A stretch of 41,193 bases of DNA, from positions 1 to 41,193 of the forward strand of contig JAIYCG010000006.1 of the NCBI GenBank assembly GCA_027488115.1, given 5' to 3'. Shown one piece after another: positions 16,741-26,133 of this stretch; the stretch's first letter is position 1, and every line of letters begins with the position of its first letter. The notes beneath the pieces were generated by a model. The model saw only the letters and a program-made list of their open reading frames with translations, had not been told where the DNA came from and ran no database searches. This DNA is from Comamonadaceae bacterium (GTDB taxonomy: Bacteria > Pseudomonadota > Gammaproteobacteria > Burkholderiales > Burkholderiaceae_C). The position numbers and the translations under genes are program-made.

Positions 16741-17268
16741 ATGTTGCACAACGATTACACCAGTCCCAACAGGGATTTGTCGCCCGCCTTAGTTGCCAGG
16801 CAAACATGGATGGCCTTGCTGGCCAGGGCGCCAGAGGAGTTGCTAGAAAAACACCTGGCCAGCCAGTGCCTTGGAAACTTAGAGTGGCTACGCCCCACAG
16901 AAACAGGCCTCATGATGGTTCAGGGACGGGCAGGGGGTACAGGGCAGCGCTTTAACTTGGGCGAAGTTAGCCTGACACGTTGTGTTCTAAAACCAGATGC
17001 CCAGTTGACGCTCTGCCGGCAGGTGGGTGTGGCTTATGTCATGGGCGGCTCACATCGGCATGCCCAGCTTGCCGCGGTGGCTGACGCGCTCTTGCAAGAA
17101 CCCGATTTGCACGACCATTGGGATCAATTGCTTTTGCGGCCCATCAGTCAACTGTTGTCTGGTCAAAGGCAAAACAACAATTCGCAGGCGCAAGCCACTA
17201 AAGTAGAGTTTTTCACTGTGGCACGAGAAGCTGGTCAAGGCTTTGACGGTGAAGGGGAAGGCGAATGA
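16741..17268 (+). CDS. phnG: C-P lyase core complex subunit PhnG
   Basis: PhnG is part of the PhnGHIJ core that, with PhnI, swaps the adenine of ATP for phosphonate. At 175 residues it is somewhat longer than the E. coli protein. Conserved segments are TRQ-like ARQTWMALLARAP, LRPTETGLMMVQGRAGGTG, FNLGEVSLTRC and the C-terminal KVEFFTVAREAGQGF. No clear ribosome site precedes the ATG. It is the first gene of the rightward arm, and its TGA overlaps the ATG of phnH (ATGA). Confidence 0.93.
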   Translation: MLHNDYTSPNRDLSPALVARQTWMALLARAPEELLEKHLASQCLGNLEWLRPTETGLMMVQGRAGGTGQRFNLGEVSLTRCVLKPDAQLTLCRQVGVAYVMGGSHRHAQLAAVADALLQEPDLHDHWDQLLLRPISQLLSGQRQNNNSQAQATKVEFFTVAREAGQGFDGEGEGE

Positions 17269-17891
17269 TGCAGCCATCTCTTAAAGACATTGGGCGAGGT
17301 TTTTCCAACCCCACTCTGTGCAGCCAAGCCGTTTTTCGCCAATCTTTGGTGGCTTTGTCATTGCCGGGTCAGCCTCAGACCCTCGACTTGAATTTGTCAA
17401 ATCCCGCCATGCAAGCCCCTGAAAATGCGCATGCAGCGGCGGCAGCTTTGTTGCTGGCTTTGTTGGATCAAGACTGCAAAGTGTGGCTGTCTGATGGTTT
17501 TGCCAACAGTCACGCTGCTGCTTGGCTCAGATTTCACACAGGTTGTACTGTGGTCACCAACGCCATTGAAGCCGATTTTGTGTGGATAGCTCATGCCAAT
17601 GAGCTACCCGCTTTTGAAAATTTAGCGCAAGGCAATGCCCAGTACCCAGAGCTTTCGGCCACCTGTGTGGTGCAAGTGCTGGACTTTGACACGGCGCCTG
17701 TTGCAGGCGCTTGGACACTGAGTGGTCCGGGTGTCAATGGCACAGGCCATTTGAAATTGGTGGGTCTTTCGGACAACTTTTTATCCGAGCGCCGCAACAG
17801 CCAAATTCATGCACCCTGCGGCCTTGACTTTTTCTTCACCCACAACGACAGCTTGATTGGCTTGCCCCGATCAACCCAAGTGAAGGACTGA
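17265..17891 (+). CDS. phnH: C-P lyase core complex subunit PhnH
   Basis: This is a 208-residue PhnH. It opens with IGRGFSNPTLCSQAVFRQSL, close to the family's GF.....QA.FR motif, and continues with AAAALLLALLDQDCKVWL and WTLSGPGVNG. The C-terminus GLDFFFTHNDSLIGLPRSTQ is typical. PhnH has a degenerate PLP-transferase-like fold and is structural within the PhnGHIJ complex. The ATG overlaps phnG by 4 nt, and phnI follows after 4 nt, so the genes are tightly coupled. Confidence 0.93.
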   Translation: MMQPSLKDIGRGFSNPTLCSQAVFRQSLVALSLPGQPQTLDLNLSNPAMQAPENAHAAAAALLLALLDQDCKVWLSDGFANSHAAAWLRFHTGCTVVTNAIEADFVWIAHANELPAFENLAQGNAQYPELSATCVVQVLDFDTAPVAGAWTLSGPGVNGTGHLKLVGLSDNFLSERRNSQIHAPCGLDFFFTHNDSLIGLPRSTQVKD

Positions 17892-17895
17892 CCCC

Positions 17896-18990
17896 ATGTA
17901 CGTTGCAGTCAAAGGCGGCGAAGCCGCCATTCTCAACAGTTATGAGTTGCTAGCGCAGCAGCGCCGAGGCGACCCTGATGTGCCCGAACTCAGTGTGGCG
18001 CAAATTCGCCAGCAGCTTCGTTTGAGTGTAGACCGTGTCATGACAGAAGGCTCTGTTTACGATCCAGACTTGGCGGCCTTGGCCATCAAACAGAGCGCAG
18101 GCGATTTGGTTGAAGCCATCTTTTTATTGCGCGCCTACCGTGCAACTTTGCCTAGGTTGGGCTACACCCAACCCCTTGATACTGCGGGCATGCAAATTTC
18201 ACGTCGCATTTCAGCCGCCTTCAAAGACTTGCCAGGTGGCCAAGTGTTGGGCCCTACTTATGACTACACCCAGCGCTTGCTAGATTTCAGTTTGCTTGCA
18301 ACAGGCAAGCCCGCACCAGTGGCTCGCAAAGGACAAGTCAACAACGAAGCCACACCCAGGGTGGTTGATTTGCTCAACCACGAAAGCTTGCTAGAAGGCC
18401 AATTGCCAGAAGAGGGCGATCCAGACCCTTTTGATCTCACACGACAGCCATTGCGATTTCCTGCAAACCGATCTGCCAGACTTCAAAACTTGGCGCGTGC
18501 CGACGAAGGTTTTTTATTGGCCATGGCCTATTCCACACAGCGTGGCTATTCAGAATCACACCCCTTTGTGGGCGAAATTCGTTTTGGTACGGTCGACGTG
18601 TGCATCGTGCCAGAAGAGCTTGGATTTGAAATTTCAGTGGGTGATGTGCCCGTCACTGAATGCCAAATGATCAACCAATTTCAGGGCAGTCAAACGCAGC
18701 CGCCGCAGTGCACGCGGGGTTATGGTTTGGCCTTTGGTCACAGCGAACGAAAAGCCATGGCCATGGCCTTGGTGGACAGGGCGCTAAGAGCAGACGAGTT
18801 GGGCGAGGCCGTCACAGCGCCGGCTCAAATGCAAGAATTTGTCTTGTCGCACAGTGACAGTCTGGAAAGCTCAGGTTTTGTGCAGCATTTGAAATTGCCG
18901 CATTACGTTGACTTTCAATCTGAATTGGAATTGGTCAGAAAAATGCGCCAATCGCACGCCATGCCAAAGGACGATCATGACGCAGAATGA
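17896..18990 (+). CDS. phnI: C-P lyase core complex subunit PhnI
   Basis: PhnI carries the nucleosidase activity that builds alpha-D-ribose 1-methylphosphonate 5-triphosphate-type intermediates. The 364-residue protein begins MYVAVKGGEAAILNSYELLA, and QIRQQLRLSVDRVMTEGS follows, both hallmarks of the family. Other conserved parts are RRISAAFKDLPGGQ, YDYTQRLLDFSL and GYGLAFGHSERKAMAMALVD near the C-terminus. AAGGA lies 8 nt upstream of the ATG. The 3' end overlaps phnJ by 14 nt. Confidence 0.94.
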   Translation: MYVAVKGGEAAILNSYELLAQQRRGDPDVPELSVAQIRQQLRLSVDRVMTEGSVYDPDLAALAIKQSAGDLVEAIFLLRAYRATLPRLGYTQPLDTAGMQISRRISAAFKDLPGGQVLGPTYDYTQRLLDFSLLATGKPAPVARKGQVNNEATPRVVDLLNHESLLEGQLPEEGDPDPFDLTRQPLRFPANRSARLQNLARADEGFLLAMAYSTQRGYSESHPFVGEIRFGTVDVCIVPEELGFEISVGDVPVTECQMINQFQGSQTQPPQCTRGYGLAFGHSERKAMAMALVDRALRADELGEAVTAPAQMQEFVLSHSDSLESSGFVQHLKLPHYVDFQSELELVRKMRQSHAMPKDDHDAE

Positions 18991-19846
18991 CATGGTCGAA
19001 TCTGTACCATTGCGTGACCCTCACATTAACTTCGCCTACTTGGACGAACGAACCAAGCGCATGATTCGGCGCGCCATTTTAAAGGCCGTTGCCGTTCCAG
19101 GATACCAAGTCCCTTTTGGTTCGCGTGAAATGCCATTGCCCTACGGATGGGGTACGGGTGGCATTCAGGTCACGGCTTCTATCATTGGTGAGTCTGATGT
19201 GCTCAAGGTCATTGACCAAGGCTCTGACGACACGGTCAATGCCGTCAACATCAGGCGCTTTTTCCAGAGAACCACCGGCGTTGAGGTGACCACCGACACC
19301 ACTGCAGCCAGCATCATTCAAACGCGTCACCGCATACCAGAAACACCGCTGCGCGAAGGCCAGGTCATTGTGTACCAAGTGCCAGTGCCCGAACCCATGC
19401 AACGTTTGGAGCCGCGCGAAGAAGAGACTCGAAAACTTCACGCATTGCAAGAGTACGGCCTGATGCACGTGAATCTGTTTGAAGATTTGGCGCATTACGG
19501 CCACATCTCTAGCACCTATGACTACCCCGTGTTGGTCAATGGCCGATACATCATGTCGCCTTCACCCATTCCCAAGTTTGACAATCCCAAAATGCATTTG
19601 AATCCAGCCTTGCAGCTGTTTGGCGCAGGTCGCGAGAAACGCATTTATGCAGTGCCGCCTTACACCACAGTAGAAAGCTTGGGCTTTGATGACCATCCTT
19701 TTGAAGTTCAGCGCTGGCAATCTGCGTGTGAACTGTGTGGGTCTAAAGAAAGCTTCCTAGATGAAGTGATCATGGACGACCAAGGCAAAAAGATGTTTGT
19801 TTGCTCAGACAGTGACTACTGCAGCAAGAGGCAGGTTTCGCCATGA
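18977..19846 (+). CDS. phnJ: C-P lyase catalytic subunit PhnJ (radical SAM)
   Basis: PhnJ cleaves the carbon-phosphorus bond by radical chemistry with S-adenosylmethionine. The 289-residue protein keeps the four C-terminal cysteines with E. coli spacing: C251-x2-C254-x21-C276-x5-C282. These cysteines provide the Fe-S cluster ligands and the thiyl-radical residue. YAYLDE-like FAYLDERTKRMIRRAILKA and MPLPYGWGTGG are also conserved. I start it at the ATG at 18977 because AAAGGA sits 5 nt before it and the length then fits the family; a longer frame from 18908 overlaps phnI too deeply. It is coupled to phnI and phnK by overlaps. Confidence 0.95.
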   Translation: MTQNDMVESVPLRDPHINFAYLDERTKRMIRRAILKAVAVPGYQVPFGSREMPLPYGWGTGGIQVTASIIGESDVLKVIDQGSDDTVNAVNIRRFFQRTTGVEVTTDTTAASIIQTRHRIPETPLREGQVIVYQVPVPEPMQRLEPREEETRKLHALQEYGLMHVNLFEDLAHYGHISSTYDYPVLVNGRYIMSPSPIPKFDNPKMHLNPALQLFGAGREKRIYAVPPYTTVESLGFDDHPFEVQRWQSACELCGSKESFLDEVIMDDQGKKMFVCSDSDYCSKRQVSP

Positions 19847-20631
19847 TGGACTTTGATGCCAAGCCGCCCTTGATGCGGGTCCAGAACTTGAGTTGTGCCT
19901 ATGGTTCGCGAACCGTGGTGCGCGATATTTCTTTTGACCTGTGGCCTGGCGAGGTGCTGGCCATTGTGGGTGAATCGGGTTCTGGCAAAACCACCTTGCT
20001 CAATGCCGTTGCAGCCCGACACACACCCAGCGACGGCCATGTGTCATTTGACCTGCGCGACCACGGCTTGCAAGAAATCTATGGCATGTCGGAAGCGCAA
20101 AGACGCATGTTGGCGCGAACCGATTGGGGCTTTGTTCACCAAAATGCTGCAGATGGTTTGCGCATGAATGTGTCTGCAGGCGCCAATGTCAGCGAGCGCC
20201 TGATGGCCTTGGGGCAACGCAATTATGGTCAATTGCGCGAGCAAGCCATCGATTGGCTGGAGCGTGTTGAAATTAGCCCAAGCCGCATCGACGATCGGCC
20301 CCATACTTTCTCGGGCGGTATGCGCCAACGCCTTCAAATTGCGCGCAATTTGATCACGCAGCCTCGACTTGTTTTCATGGACGAGCCCACTTCGGGTTTG
20401 GACGTTTCGGTGCAGGCCAAACTGCTTGACATGATGCGCACCCTGACACGCCAAATGAACTTGGCCGCGATCATTGTGACGCACGACTTGGCAGTGGCCA
20501 GGCTGTTGGCACAGCGCATGATGGTGATGCAAAACGGTCAAGCTGTTGAAACAGGTTTGACCGACCAAGTGCTAGACGATCCTCAGCATCCCTACACTCA
20601 GTTGTTGGTTTCCTCGGTATTGCAACCATGA
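19843..20631 (+). CDS. phnK: C-P lyase ABC-type ATPase PhnK
   Basis: PhnK is an ABC-family ATPase that binds the PhnGHIJ core and does not act in transport. The 262-residue protein has Walker A GESGSGKTTL, the ABC signature SGGMRQRLQIARNL, Walker B LVFMDEPTSGLD and a switch His in IIVTHDLAV. DDPQHPYTQLLVSSVLQP near the end is typical of PhnK. The ATG overlaps the phnJ stop (ATGA) and its own TGA overlaps phnL. Confidence 0.93.
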   Translation: MMDFDAKPPLMRVQNLSCAYGSRTVVRDISFDLWPGEVLAIVGESGSGKTTLLNAVAARHTPSDGHVSFDLRDHGLQEIYGMSEAQRRMLARTDWGFVHQNAADGLRMNVSAGANVSERLMALGQRNYGQLREQAIDWLERVEISPSRIDDRPHTFSGGMRQRLQIARNLITQPRLVFMDEPTSGLDVSVQAKLLDMMRTLTRQMNLAAIIVTHDLAVARLLAQRMMVMQNGQAVETGLTDQVLDDPQHPYTQLLVSSVLQP

Positions 20632-21356
20632 CCCTCCAAAGCACAGACGCGATGCCGATGCTGCAGATGAAAAATCTGAGCAAGCAATTTTTATTGCACT
20701 TGCAGAACAGCACTGCTTTGACCGTGTTGCACAACTTCAATTTAACTTTAAGTCAAGGTGAGTGTGTGCGATTAAGTGGCCCCTCAGGCATGGGCAAAAG
20801 CACCATTCTCAAACTGGCCTACGGCAACTACCGCGCCAGTTCGGGTGAAATTTTGGTGCGCAACACAGAAGGTCAATTGATTGACATGACACAAGCCAGT
20901 GCAAGATCTGTTTTGCATTTGCGCAGTCATTCGATGGCTTATGTGAGCCAATTCTTAAGGGTCATTCCTCGGGTGGCTGCCATCGACATTGTGGCCGAGC
21001 CCTTGCTTGAAAACGGCTTAGACCTTGTCAGTCGCGAGCAGGCTCGTGAAGAGGCTGCGCATTGGTTAAGCCGATTGCGTATTCCTGAATCTTTATGGCA
21101 ACTGCCACCGGCTACATTTTCTGGTGGCGAGCAACAGCGCATCAACCTTGCCCGAAGTTTTATCAAACCAAGACCCTTGCTGTTGCTCGATGAACCCACT
21201 GCTTCATTGGACCCAGTCAATACGCAAACTGTGATTGAAATGATTGTTCAAGCTCGCAGCAAGGGCATTGCCATTATCGGAATTTTTCACGATGACTCGG
21301 TTGCACAAGAAGTTGTCAGTCGAACAGTGTCCATGTTGCCATTGGAAACAAGCTAA
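20628..21356 (+). CDS. phnL: C-P lyase ABC-type ATPase PhnL
   Basis: PhnL is the second ABC-type subunit associated with the C-P lyase core; a PhnK/PhnL pair is needed in vivo. The 242-residue protein contains Walker A GPSGMGKSTI, YVSQFLRVIPRVAAIDIVAE (a PhnL hallmark), the ABC signature SGGEQQRINLARSF and Walker B LLLLDEPTASLD. It ends with a switch His in IGIFHDD. The TAA shares its last base with the phnM start codon. Confidence 0.93.
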   Translation: MTLQSTDAMPMLQMKNLSKQFLLHLQNSTALTVLHNFNLTLSQGECVRLSGPSGMGKSTILKLAYGNYRASSGEILVRNTEGQLIDMTQASARSVLHLRSHSMAYVSQFLRVIPRVAAIDIVAEPLLENGLDLVSREQAREEAAHWLSRLRIPESLWQLPPATFSGGEQQRINLARSFIKPRPLLLLDEPTASLDPVNTQTVIEMIVQARSKGIAIIGIFHDDSVAQEVVSRTVSMLPLETS

Positions 21357-22525
21357 TGAACTTGCCTACTTCAAACTCTGTAGTATTCACCAACGCGCAG
21401 TTAGTGCTTCAAAATGAAGTGGTGAAGGGCAGCCTGACCAGTCAGAGTGGTTTGATTCAGAGCATTGATCATGGAACAAGCTCGGTGAATCAGGCCATCG
21501 ATTTGCAGGGTGACTACCTCATTCCTGGTTTGATTGAGGTTCACACCGACAACTTTGAGCGGCACATGATGCCCAGGCCCAAAGTTCGATGGGATGATGC
21601 ACCTGCTCTGTTGGCGCACGATGCAGAAGTGGCTGCGGCTGGCATTACAACCGTGTTAGATGCTTTGGGCGTGGGCGAGGCTGATCCTGACAGCGTTCGT
21701 GGCAGTGAATGGGATACCGTCTTGGAATGCATTTCAGACTTTGTAGCGCGAGATGTTCTTCGTGCTGACCATTTTTTGCATGTGCGTTGTGAGTTGCCAG
21801 CGCCCAACACCCTTGAATTGTTCAAGCCTTTTGACGGCCATGACTTGGTCAAAATGATTTCTGTCATGGACCACACGCCGGGCCAGCGGCAATGGGAAAA
21901 CATTGAACATGCTTGGATTTATTTTTCTGGCAAAAAAGGCTGGACCCAACAGAAATTTGAAGAGAGTGTGGCCATGGCCCAAGATGCGCAAGCTCGTTAT
22001 GCCAAACCTCATCGGGCCTACCTCACCCAATACTGTCGAGACAAGCAAATTGCTTTGGCCAGCCATGACGACACCACCGTGGCGCATGTGGAGGAGGCAT
22101 TTGCCGAAGGCGCTACCGTGTGTGAGTTTCCCACCACCATTGTGGCGGCTCAAGCGGCCAAAGCGCGCAACATGTTGACCATCATGGGTGGGCCTAATGT
22201 GGTTCGCGGGGGGTCGCATTCGGGCAATGTCTCTGCCATTGAGTTGGCCAAGTTGGGCTTGGTCGACATTTTGTCGTCCGACTACGTACCTGGCAGTTTG
22301 TTGTCAGCCACGGTTCGGTTGACTGAAACGACCGATTTAAGTTTGCCTCAGGCGGTGACCTTGGTCAGTCGCAATCCAGCCAAATCGATTGGGCTGCATG
22401 ACAGGGGCAGTCTTGAGGTGGGATTGCGTTCCGACTTGGTGCAAGTTCGAATGATCAATTTGCCCGATGGCCGCCGTCAACCGATTGTCCGTGCTGTATG
22501 GCGTAGCGGAATTCGGGTTATTTAA
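21356..22525 (+). CDS. phnM: Ribose 1-alkylphosphonate 5-triphosphate diphosphatase PhnM
   Basis: PhnM removes pyrophosphate from the triphosphorylated C-P lyase intermediate before PhnJ acts. It is a 389-residue amidohydrolase-fold enzyme. Metal-binding parts include EVHTDNFERHMMPRP (about 61-75), LASHDDTTVAHVEEA and the conserved GGPNVVRGGSHSGNVSA and DILSSDYVPGSLL segments. All are characteristic of PhnM. It is the last gene of the tightly overlapping phnGHIJKLM run; the transporter genes begin 80 nt later. Confidence 0.94.
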   Translation: MNLPTSNSVVFTNAQLVLQNEVVKGSLTSQSGLIQSIDHGTSSVNQAIDLQGDYLIPGLIEVHTDNFERHMMPRPKVRWDDAPALLAHDAEVAAAGITTVLDALGVGEADPDSVRGSEWDTVLECISDFVARDVLRADHFLHVRCELPAPNTLELFKPFDGHDLVKMISVMDHTPGQRQWENIEHAWIYFSGKKGWTQQKFEESVAMAQDAQARYAKPHRAYLTQYCRDKQIALASHDDTTVAHVEEAFAEGATVCEFPTTIVAAQAAKARNMLTIMGGPNVVRGGSHSGNVSAIELAKLGLVDILSSDYVPGSLLSATVRLTETTDLSLPQAVTLVSRNPAKSIGLHDRGSLEVGLRSDLVQVRMINLPDGRRQPIVRAVWRSGIRVI

Positions 22526-22538
22526 GTGCGTCACAGAA

Positions 22539-22553
22539 TTGAAACATATTCAA
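22539..22553. repeat. Short inverted repeat between phnM and phnC
   Basis: TTGAA-ACATA-TTCAA is a perfect 5-bp palindrome with a 5-nt centre, in the 80-nt gap between phnM and phnC. There is no T-run after it, so it is not a terminator. It could be an operator or chance. The gap shows no clear PhoB box. Confidence 0.25.
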
Positions 22554-22605
22554 CTTAATCTCTGCAGTTCCGTTGGCCTGATTCGTCGACTTCCAGATTG
22601 AACCT

Positions 22606-23427
22606 ATGCAGTTATTGACAATTCGCAATTTAAGCAAGCAGTTTGGTGAGCAGACGGCAGTTGACCGTGTGTCACTTGAAGTGAAGTCTGGAAGTTTTGT
22701 GGGTGTGATTGGACGTTCGGGGGCTGGTAAGTCAACATTGCTTCGAATGATCAATCGACTGAACGAGCCTACCCATGGCTCTATAGAGTACGACGGTACC
22801 GTTGTCACCGACCTCAAGGGGGCTGCTTTGAATGAGTGGCGCCGAAATTGTGCCATGGTGTTTCAACAATTCAACTTGGTAGGGCGCTTGGATGTCCTGA
22901 CCAATGTTTTGATGGGTCGCTTAACCACTGCGCCTACTTGGCGTGCTTTGTTATCCATGTGGAGCGACGCTGACAAGCTGGATGCTTTGGAAACATTGGA
23001 TCGCTTTGGGATGGCTGATTTTGCCGCACAGCGCTGCGACCAGCTTTCAGGTGGACAGCAACAGCGCGTTGCCATCTGTCGTGCATTGCTTCAGAAACCT
23101 CAAATTATCTTGGCAGACGAGCCTATTGCTTCGCTTGACCCGAAAAACACACAAATGGTCATGGATGCTTTGAAGCGTATCAATGACGACTTGGGGATTA
23201 CCGTCATTTGCAACTTACACGATCTCGATATTGCGCGAAATTACTGCAACAGATTGATCGGCATGTCTGAAGGCCGTGTGGTCTTTGATGACATACCCGA
23301 TCAATATACAGAGAGCTTGTCTCAAAGTCTCTATGGCATAGAGGCCCAAGATCCTGTTCTGAACATGCAAGCAGATTTGAATTCTCCCAAGGTGGTTCCA
23401 TTGAATCGCCCCATTAACCGCGCTTAG
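22606..23427 (+). CDS. phnC: Phosphonate ABC transporter ATPase PhnC
   Basis: This is the ATP-binding subunit of the PhnCDE phosphonate importer, 273 residues. Walker A is [17 protein letters not shown], the Q-loop is [21 protein letters not shown] (family-typical), the signature is [14 protein letters not shown], and Walker B is [28 protein letters not shown] with the switch His is also typical of PhnC. No obvious ribosome site is seen. It starts the transporter half of the operon. Confidence 0.94.
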   Translation: MQLLTIRNLSKQFGEQTAVDRVSLEVKSGSFVGVIGRSGAGKSTLLRMINRLNEPTHGSIEYDGTVVTDLKGAALNEWRRNCAMVFQQFNLVGRLDVLTNVLMGRLTTAPTWRALLSMWSDADKLDALETLDRFGMADFAAQRCDQLSGGQQQRVAICRALLQKPQIILADEPIASLDPKNTQMVMDALKRINDDLGITVICNLHDLDIARNYCNRLIGMSEGRVVFDDIPDQYTESLSQSLYGIEAQDPVLNMQADLNSPKVVPLNRPINRA

Positions 23428-23468
23428 TTTTTTCACAGTCATTTCTCAACTTTTTCAAAGGATTTTTT

Positions 23469-24371
23469 ATGTCGATCAATCGTCGTGCAGTGCTCGCATT
23501 GGCAGCCTCCAGCGTTTTGGCCATTTCTGCCCAAGCGCAAGACTGGAAAGCCAAATACCCTGAATTGGTTTTTGCCACCATTCCTAGCGAAAACGCAGCC
23601 CAAGTGACCGAGCGTTTTGCAGATTTTGGTGCTTACTTGACGCGCGAAATTGGCGTGCCTGTGAAGTTGCGCGTTGTGGGTGACTATGCAGCGGTCATTG
23701 AAGGCCAGCGTGCCGAGCAAATTCACATCGCTTACTACGGTCCTGCTTCTTACGCCCGCGCTCGCATGATTGGCGTGAAAACAACCCCCTTTGCCATTGA
23801 AGTGGCCAAGGGCGGTGTGAAGGGTTACCACGCTGTGTTTTATGTCAAGGCCAACTCGCCTTACAAAACCATTGCTGATTTGAAAGGCAAAAACTTGGGC
23901 TTGGTCGATCCCAACTCAACTTCGGGTAACAACGTGCCGCGCTTTGCCATGAACGCCATGAAAATCAACCCTGAAGAGCATTTCAGCAAAGTGGTTTACA
24001 CCGGTAGCCACGTGAATGCTGTGATGGCTTTGAACCAAGGCACTGTCGATGTGGCTGCCAACTGGTGGAACAACGAAACAGACTCAGAACTCATTCGCAT
24101 GTCTGACAAAGGCATGGTTAAGAAAGAAGACTTCCGAATCATTTACAAGTCTGACCAAATTGTGAACAGCCCTGTTGCCTACTTGGACAGCTTGCCTGCT
24201 GATCTGAAAAAGCGCATTGAGCAAGCCTTCTTGAATGCTGCTCAGAAAGACAAAGCTGCGTTTGACAAGCTGTCCGACGGCAAGAACGAGCCTTTCCAAA
24301 CTGTGACACACGAAGCCTATTTGCCTGTTGTCGAATTGAACAAGTTCGTCGATAGCTTGCGCAAGCGTTAA
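23469..24371 (+). CDS. phnD: Phosphonate-binding periplasmic protein PhnD
   Basis: This 300-residue binding protein has a signal peptide of about 23 residues (MSINRRAVLALAASSVLAIS, then AQAQ). The mature domain contains IPSENAAQVTERFADFGAYL, IHIAYYGPASYARAR, GYHAVFYVKANSPYKTIADL and VDPNSTSGNNVPRF. The serine/threonine-rich loop matches the phosphonate-binding region of the family. AAAGGA is 7 nt upstream of the ATG. It is placed between phnC and two phnE genes as in many phn loci. Broad specificity for alkyl- and aminoalkylphosphonates is usual for PhnD, but this protein's range is not known. Confidence 0.93.
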   Translation: MSINRRAVLALAASSVLAISAQAQDWKAKYPELVFATIPSENAAQVTERFADFGAYLTREIGVPVKLRVVGDYAAVIEGQRAEQIHIAYYGPASYARARMIGVKTTPFAIEVAKGGVKGYHAVFYVKANSPYKTIADLKGKNLGLVDPNSTSGNNVPRFAMNAMKINPEEHFSKVVYTGSHVNAVMALNQGTVDVAANWWNNETDSELIRMSDKGMVKKEDFRIIYKSDQIVNSPVAYLDSLPADLKKRIEQAFLNAAQKDKAAFDKLSDGKNEPFQTVTHEAYLPVVELNKFVDSLRKR

Positions 24372-24377
24372 TCTGTT

Positions 24378-25241
24378 GTGAACACTCTCCATTCCAAATC
24401 AATGGAGATGGCCTATGCCCAAGCGGTGGCGTCTAAACGCCGCCGGCTTTGGCTAGGCCTTTTGTTGTTGGCTGTGTTGGTGGCTTTATCTGGCCATGTT
24501 GCAGAAATATCTTTCTCCAAGTTGTACCAGCACATTGGTGGCTTTGTCAGCTACATCGACAGAATCTTGCATTTAGAAAACGGTCGTCCCGTTATTTCAG
24601 ATCCCGCTGAATGGTTTTGGGGCTGGAAGAAGTGGTTGGCTCTAATGGGTGAAACCCTTTTAATGGCCTATGTGGGCACCTTGTTGGGTGCCATCTCAGC
24701 GTTTGTCTTGTGTTTTTTGGCCTCTCAAAATTTGACTCAGAGCAAGGGCCTGGTGTTTTTCACTCGACGGTTCATGGAATTTTGCCGAACAGTGCCTGAA
24801 ATGGTTTTTGCACTGATCTTTGTGGTTGCCTTTAGTTTAGGCCCGTTGCCCGGTATCTTGGCATTGGCCATTCACACCGCTGGGGCTCTGGGCAAACTGT
24901 TTGCAGAAGTGGTCGAGAACATCGACATGAAGCCAGTGGACGGGGTTGTCGCTACTGGCGGTAATTGGTTGCACAAAATTCGTTTTGCAGTGTTGCCACA
25001 AGTGGCCTCTAATTTTGCAAGCTATTCATTGTTGCGTTTTGAAATCAATGTCAGAGGTGCATCCGTTTTGGGCTTCGTGGGCGCAGGTGGCATTGGACAA
25101 ACCTTGCTTGAAGTGATCAGAAAGTTTTATTACGCAGACGTGAGTGCCTTGTTGGTCATGATCATTGCAACCGTCATGATCATTGATGCGGTGACTGAAC
25201 GCATTCGTCACAAATTGATTGGACTGGAAGGCAAGCCATGA
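24378..25241 (+). CDS. phnE: Phosphonate ABC transporter permease PhnE (first copy)
   Basis: This 287-residue inner-membrane permease has a hydrophobic N-terminal helix (RLWLGLLLLAVLVAL), further helices, and the PhnE segments ETLLMAYVGTLLGAI, FCRTVPEMVFALIFVVAF and ASVLGFVGAGGIGQTL. I follow the GTG start at 24378; ATG at 24402 is an alternative, and neither has a strong ribosome site. It overlaps the next permease gene by 4 nt. PhnE1 and PhnE2 would form the heterodimeric channel. Confidence 0.92.
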   Translation: MNTLHSKSMEMAYAQAVASKRRRLWLGLLLLAVLVALSGHVAEISFSKLYQHIGGFVSYIDRILHLENGRPVISDPAEWFWGWKKWLALMGETLLMAYVGTLLGAISAFVLCFLASQNLTQSKGLVFFTRRFMEFCRTVPEMVFALIFVVAFSLGPLPGILALAIHTAGALGKLFAEVVENIDMKPVDGVVATGGNWLHKIRFAVLPQVASNFASYSLLRFEINVRGASVLGFVGAGGIGQTLLEVIRKFYYADVSALLVMIIATVMIIDAVTERIRHKLIGLEGKP

Positions 25242-26113
25242 ACGATGTGACTGCCAACAAAATAGACCTCACTCTTTCTGGTGAGAGAGAGTTGCTTCGC
25301 CGCCGCTACGCGAGTCATTTCAAACCTTTCTACCAAGACAATCTGATGGCCATTTTCATTGGTTTGGTGGGGTTGGCCGTGTTTGTATTTGGCATTTACA
25401 AATTGGAAATGACCTTTTTGCGCTTGTGGGGTGGGCTGGGTGAATTGGGCAAGATGGTCGTTCTCATGCTGCCTCCCGATCCTGAAACATGGGCCCTCAC
25501 CAAAGTGTACCTTTATGCCATGGTTGAAACCTTGGCCATAGCTTTGCTCGGTACATTGTTGGCCGCATTGGGCGCCTTTCCGCTGGGTTTTCTGGCTGCC
25601 CGCAACACCACGTTCAACCGGTTGATCCAATTTATGGCGAGACGCAGTTTCGATACATTGCGCGGTGTCGATATTTTGATTTGGGCTTTGATCTGGATTA
25701 ACGTGGTCGGACTGGGTCCCTTTGCGGGTGTCTTGGCCTTGTTCATGGCCGACCTTGGTATTTTCAGCAAATTGTTTTCTGAGGCCATAGAGACGGCAGA
25801 TCACAAGCCAGTCGAGGGCGTGCTTTCAACAGGCGGCTCCAAGCTCGCCTCGGTTCGCTTTGGCATCTTGCCTCAGTTAATGCCAGTGTTGCTCAGCCAA
25901 GTTCTGTATGCCTTTGAATCTAATACGCGCAGTGCGTCTATCATTGGCATTGTGGGTGCGGGCGGAATTGGATTGATTTTGTCTGAGCAAATTAGAACCA
26001 TGGAATTTCAACAAATGTCATTTGTCATTTTGTTGATTTTGCTCACCGTGGCTGTCATTGATTTTCTGTGCTCTAAGTTGCGTTTCGCCATCATTGGCGT
26101 TCGTGCTCGGTAG
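25238..26113 (+). CDS. phnE: Phosphonate ABC transporter permease PhnE (second copy)
   Basis: This is the second PhnE-type permease, 291 residues. It carries a longer cytoplasmic N-terminus (about 45 residues) before the first helix, then ETLAIALLGTLLAALGAFPL, DTLRGVDILIWALIWINVVG and SASIIGIVGAGGIGLIL. The two permeases differ clearly in sequence, so this is not a recent tandem duplication. The HD oxygenase gene starts 20 nt downstream. Confidence 0.92.
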   Translation: MNDVTANKIDLTLSGERELLRRRYASHFKPFYQDNLMAIFIGLVGLAVFVFGIYKLEMTFLRLWGGLGELGKMVVLMLPPDPETWALTKVYLYAMVETLAIALLGTLLAALGAFPLGFLAARNTTFNRLIQFMARRSFDTLRGVDILIWALIWINVVGLGPFAGVLALFMADLGIFSKLFSEAIETADHKPVEGVLSTGGSKLASVRFGILPQLMPVLLSQVLYAFESNTRSASIIGIVGAGGIGLILSEQIRTMEFQQMSFVILLILLTVAVIDFLCSKLRFAIIGVRAR

Positions 26114-26133
26114 TGACACAAGGGAGTTTTACG

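Noticed and set aside
21734..22219. Minus-strand ORF (161 codons) opposite phnM
   Set aside because: Antisense shadow of a clearly identified gene with conserved motifs.
24378..26113. Tandem duplication or split of one phnE gene
   Set aside because: The two permeases are full-length and diverged; two phnE genes are common in phn operons.
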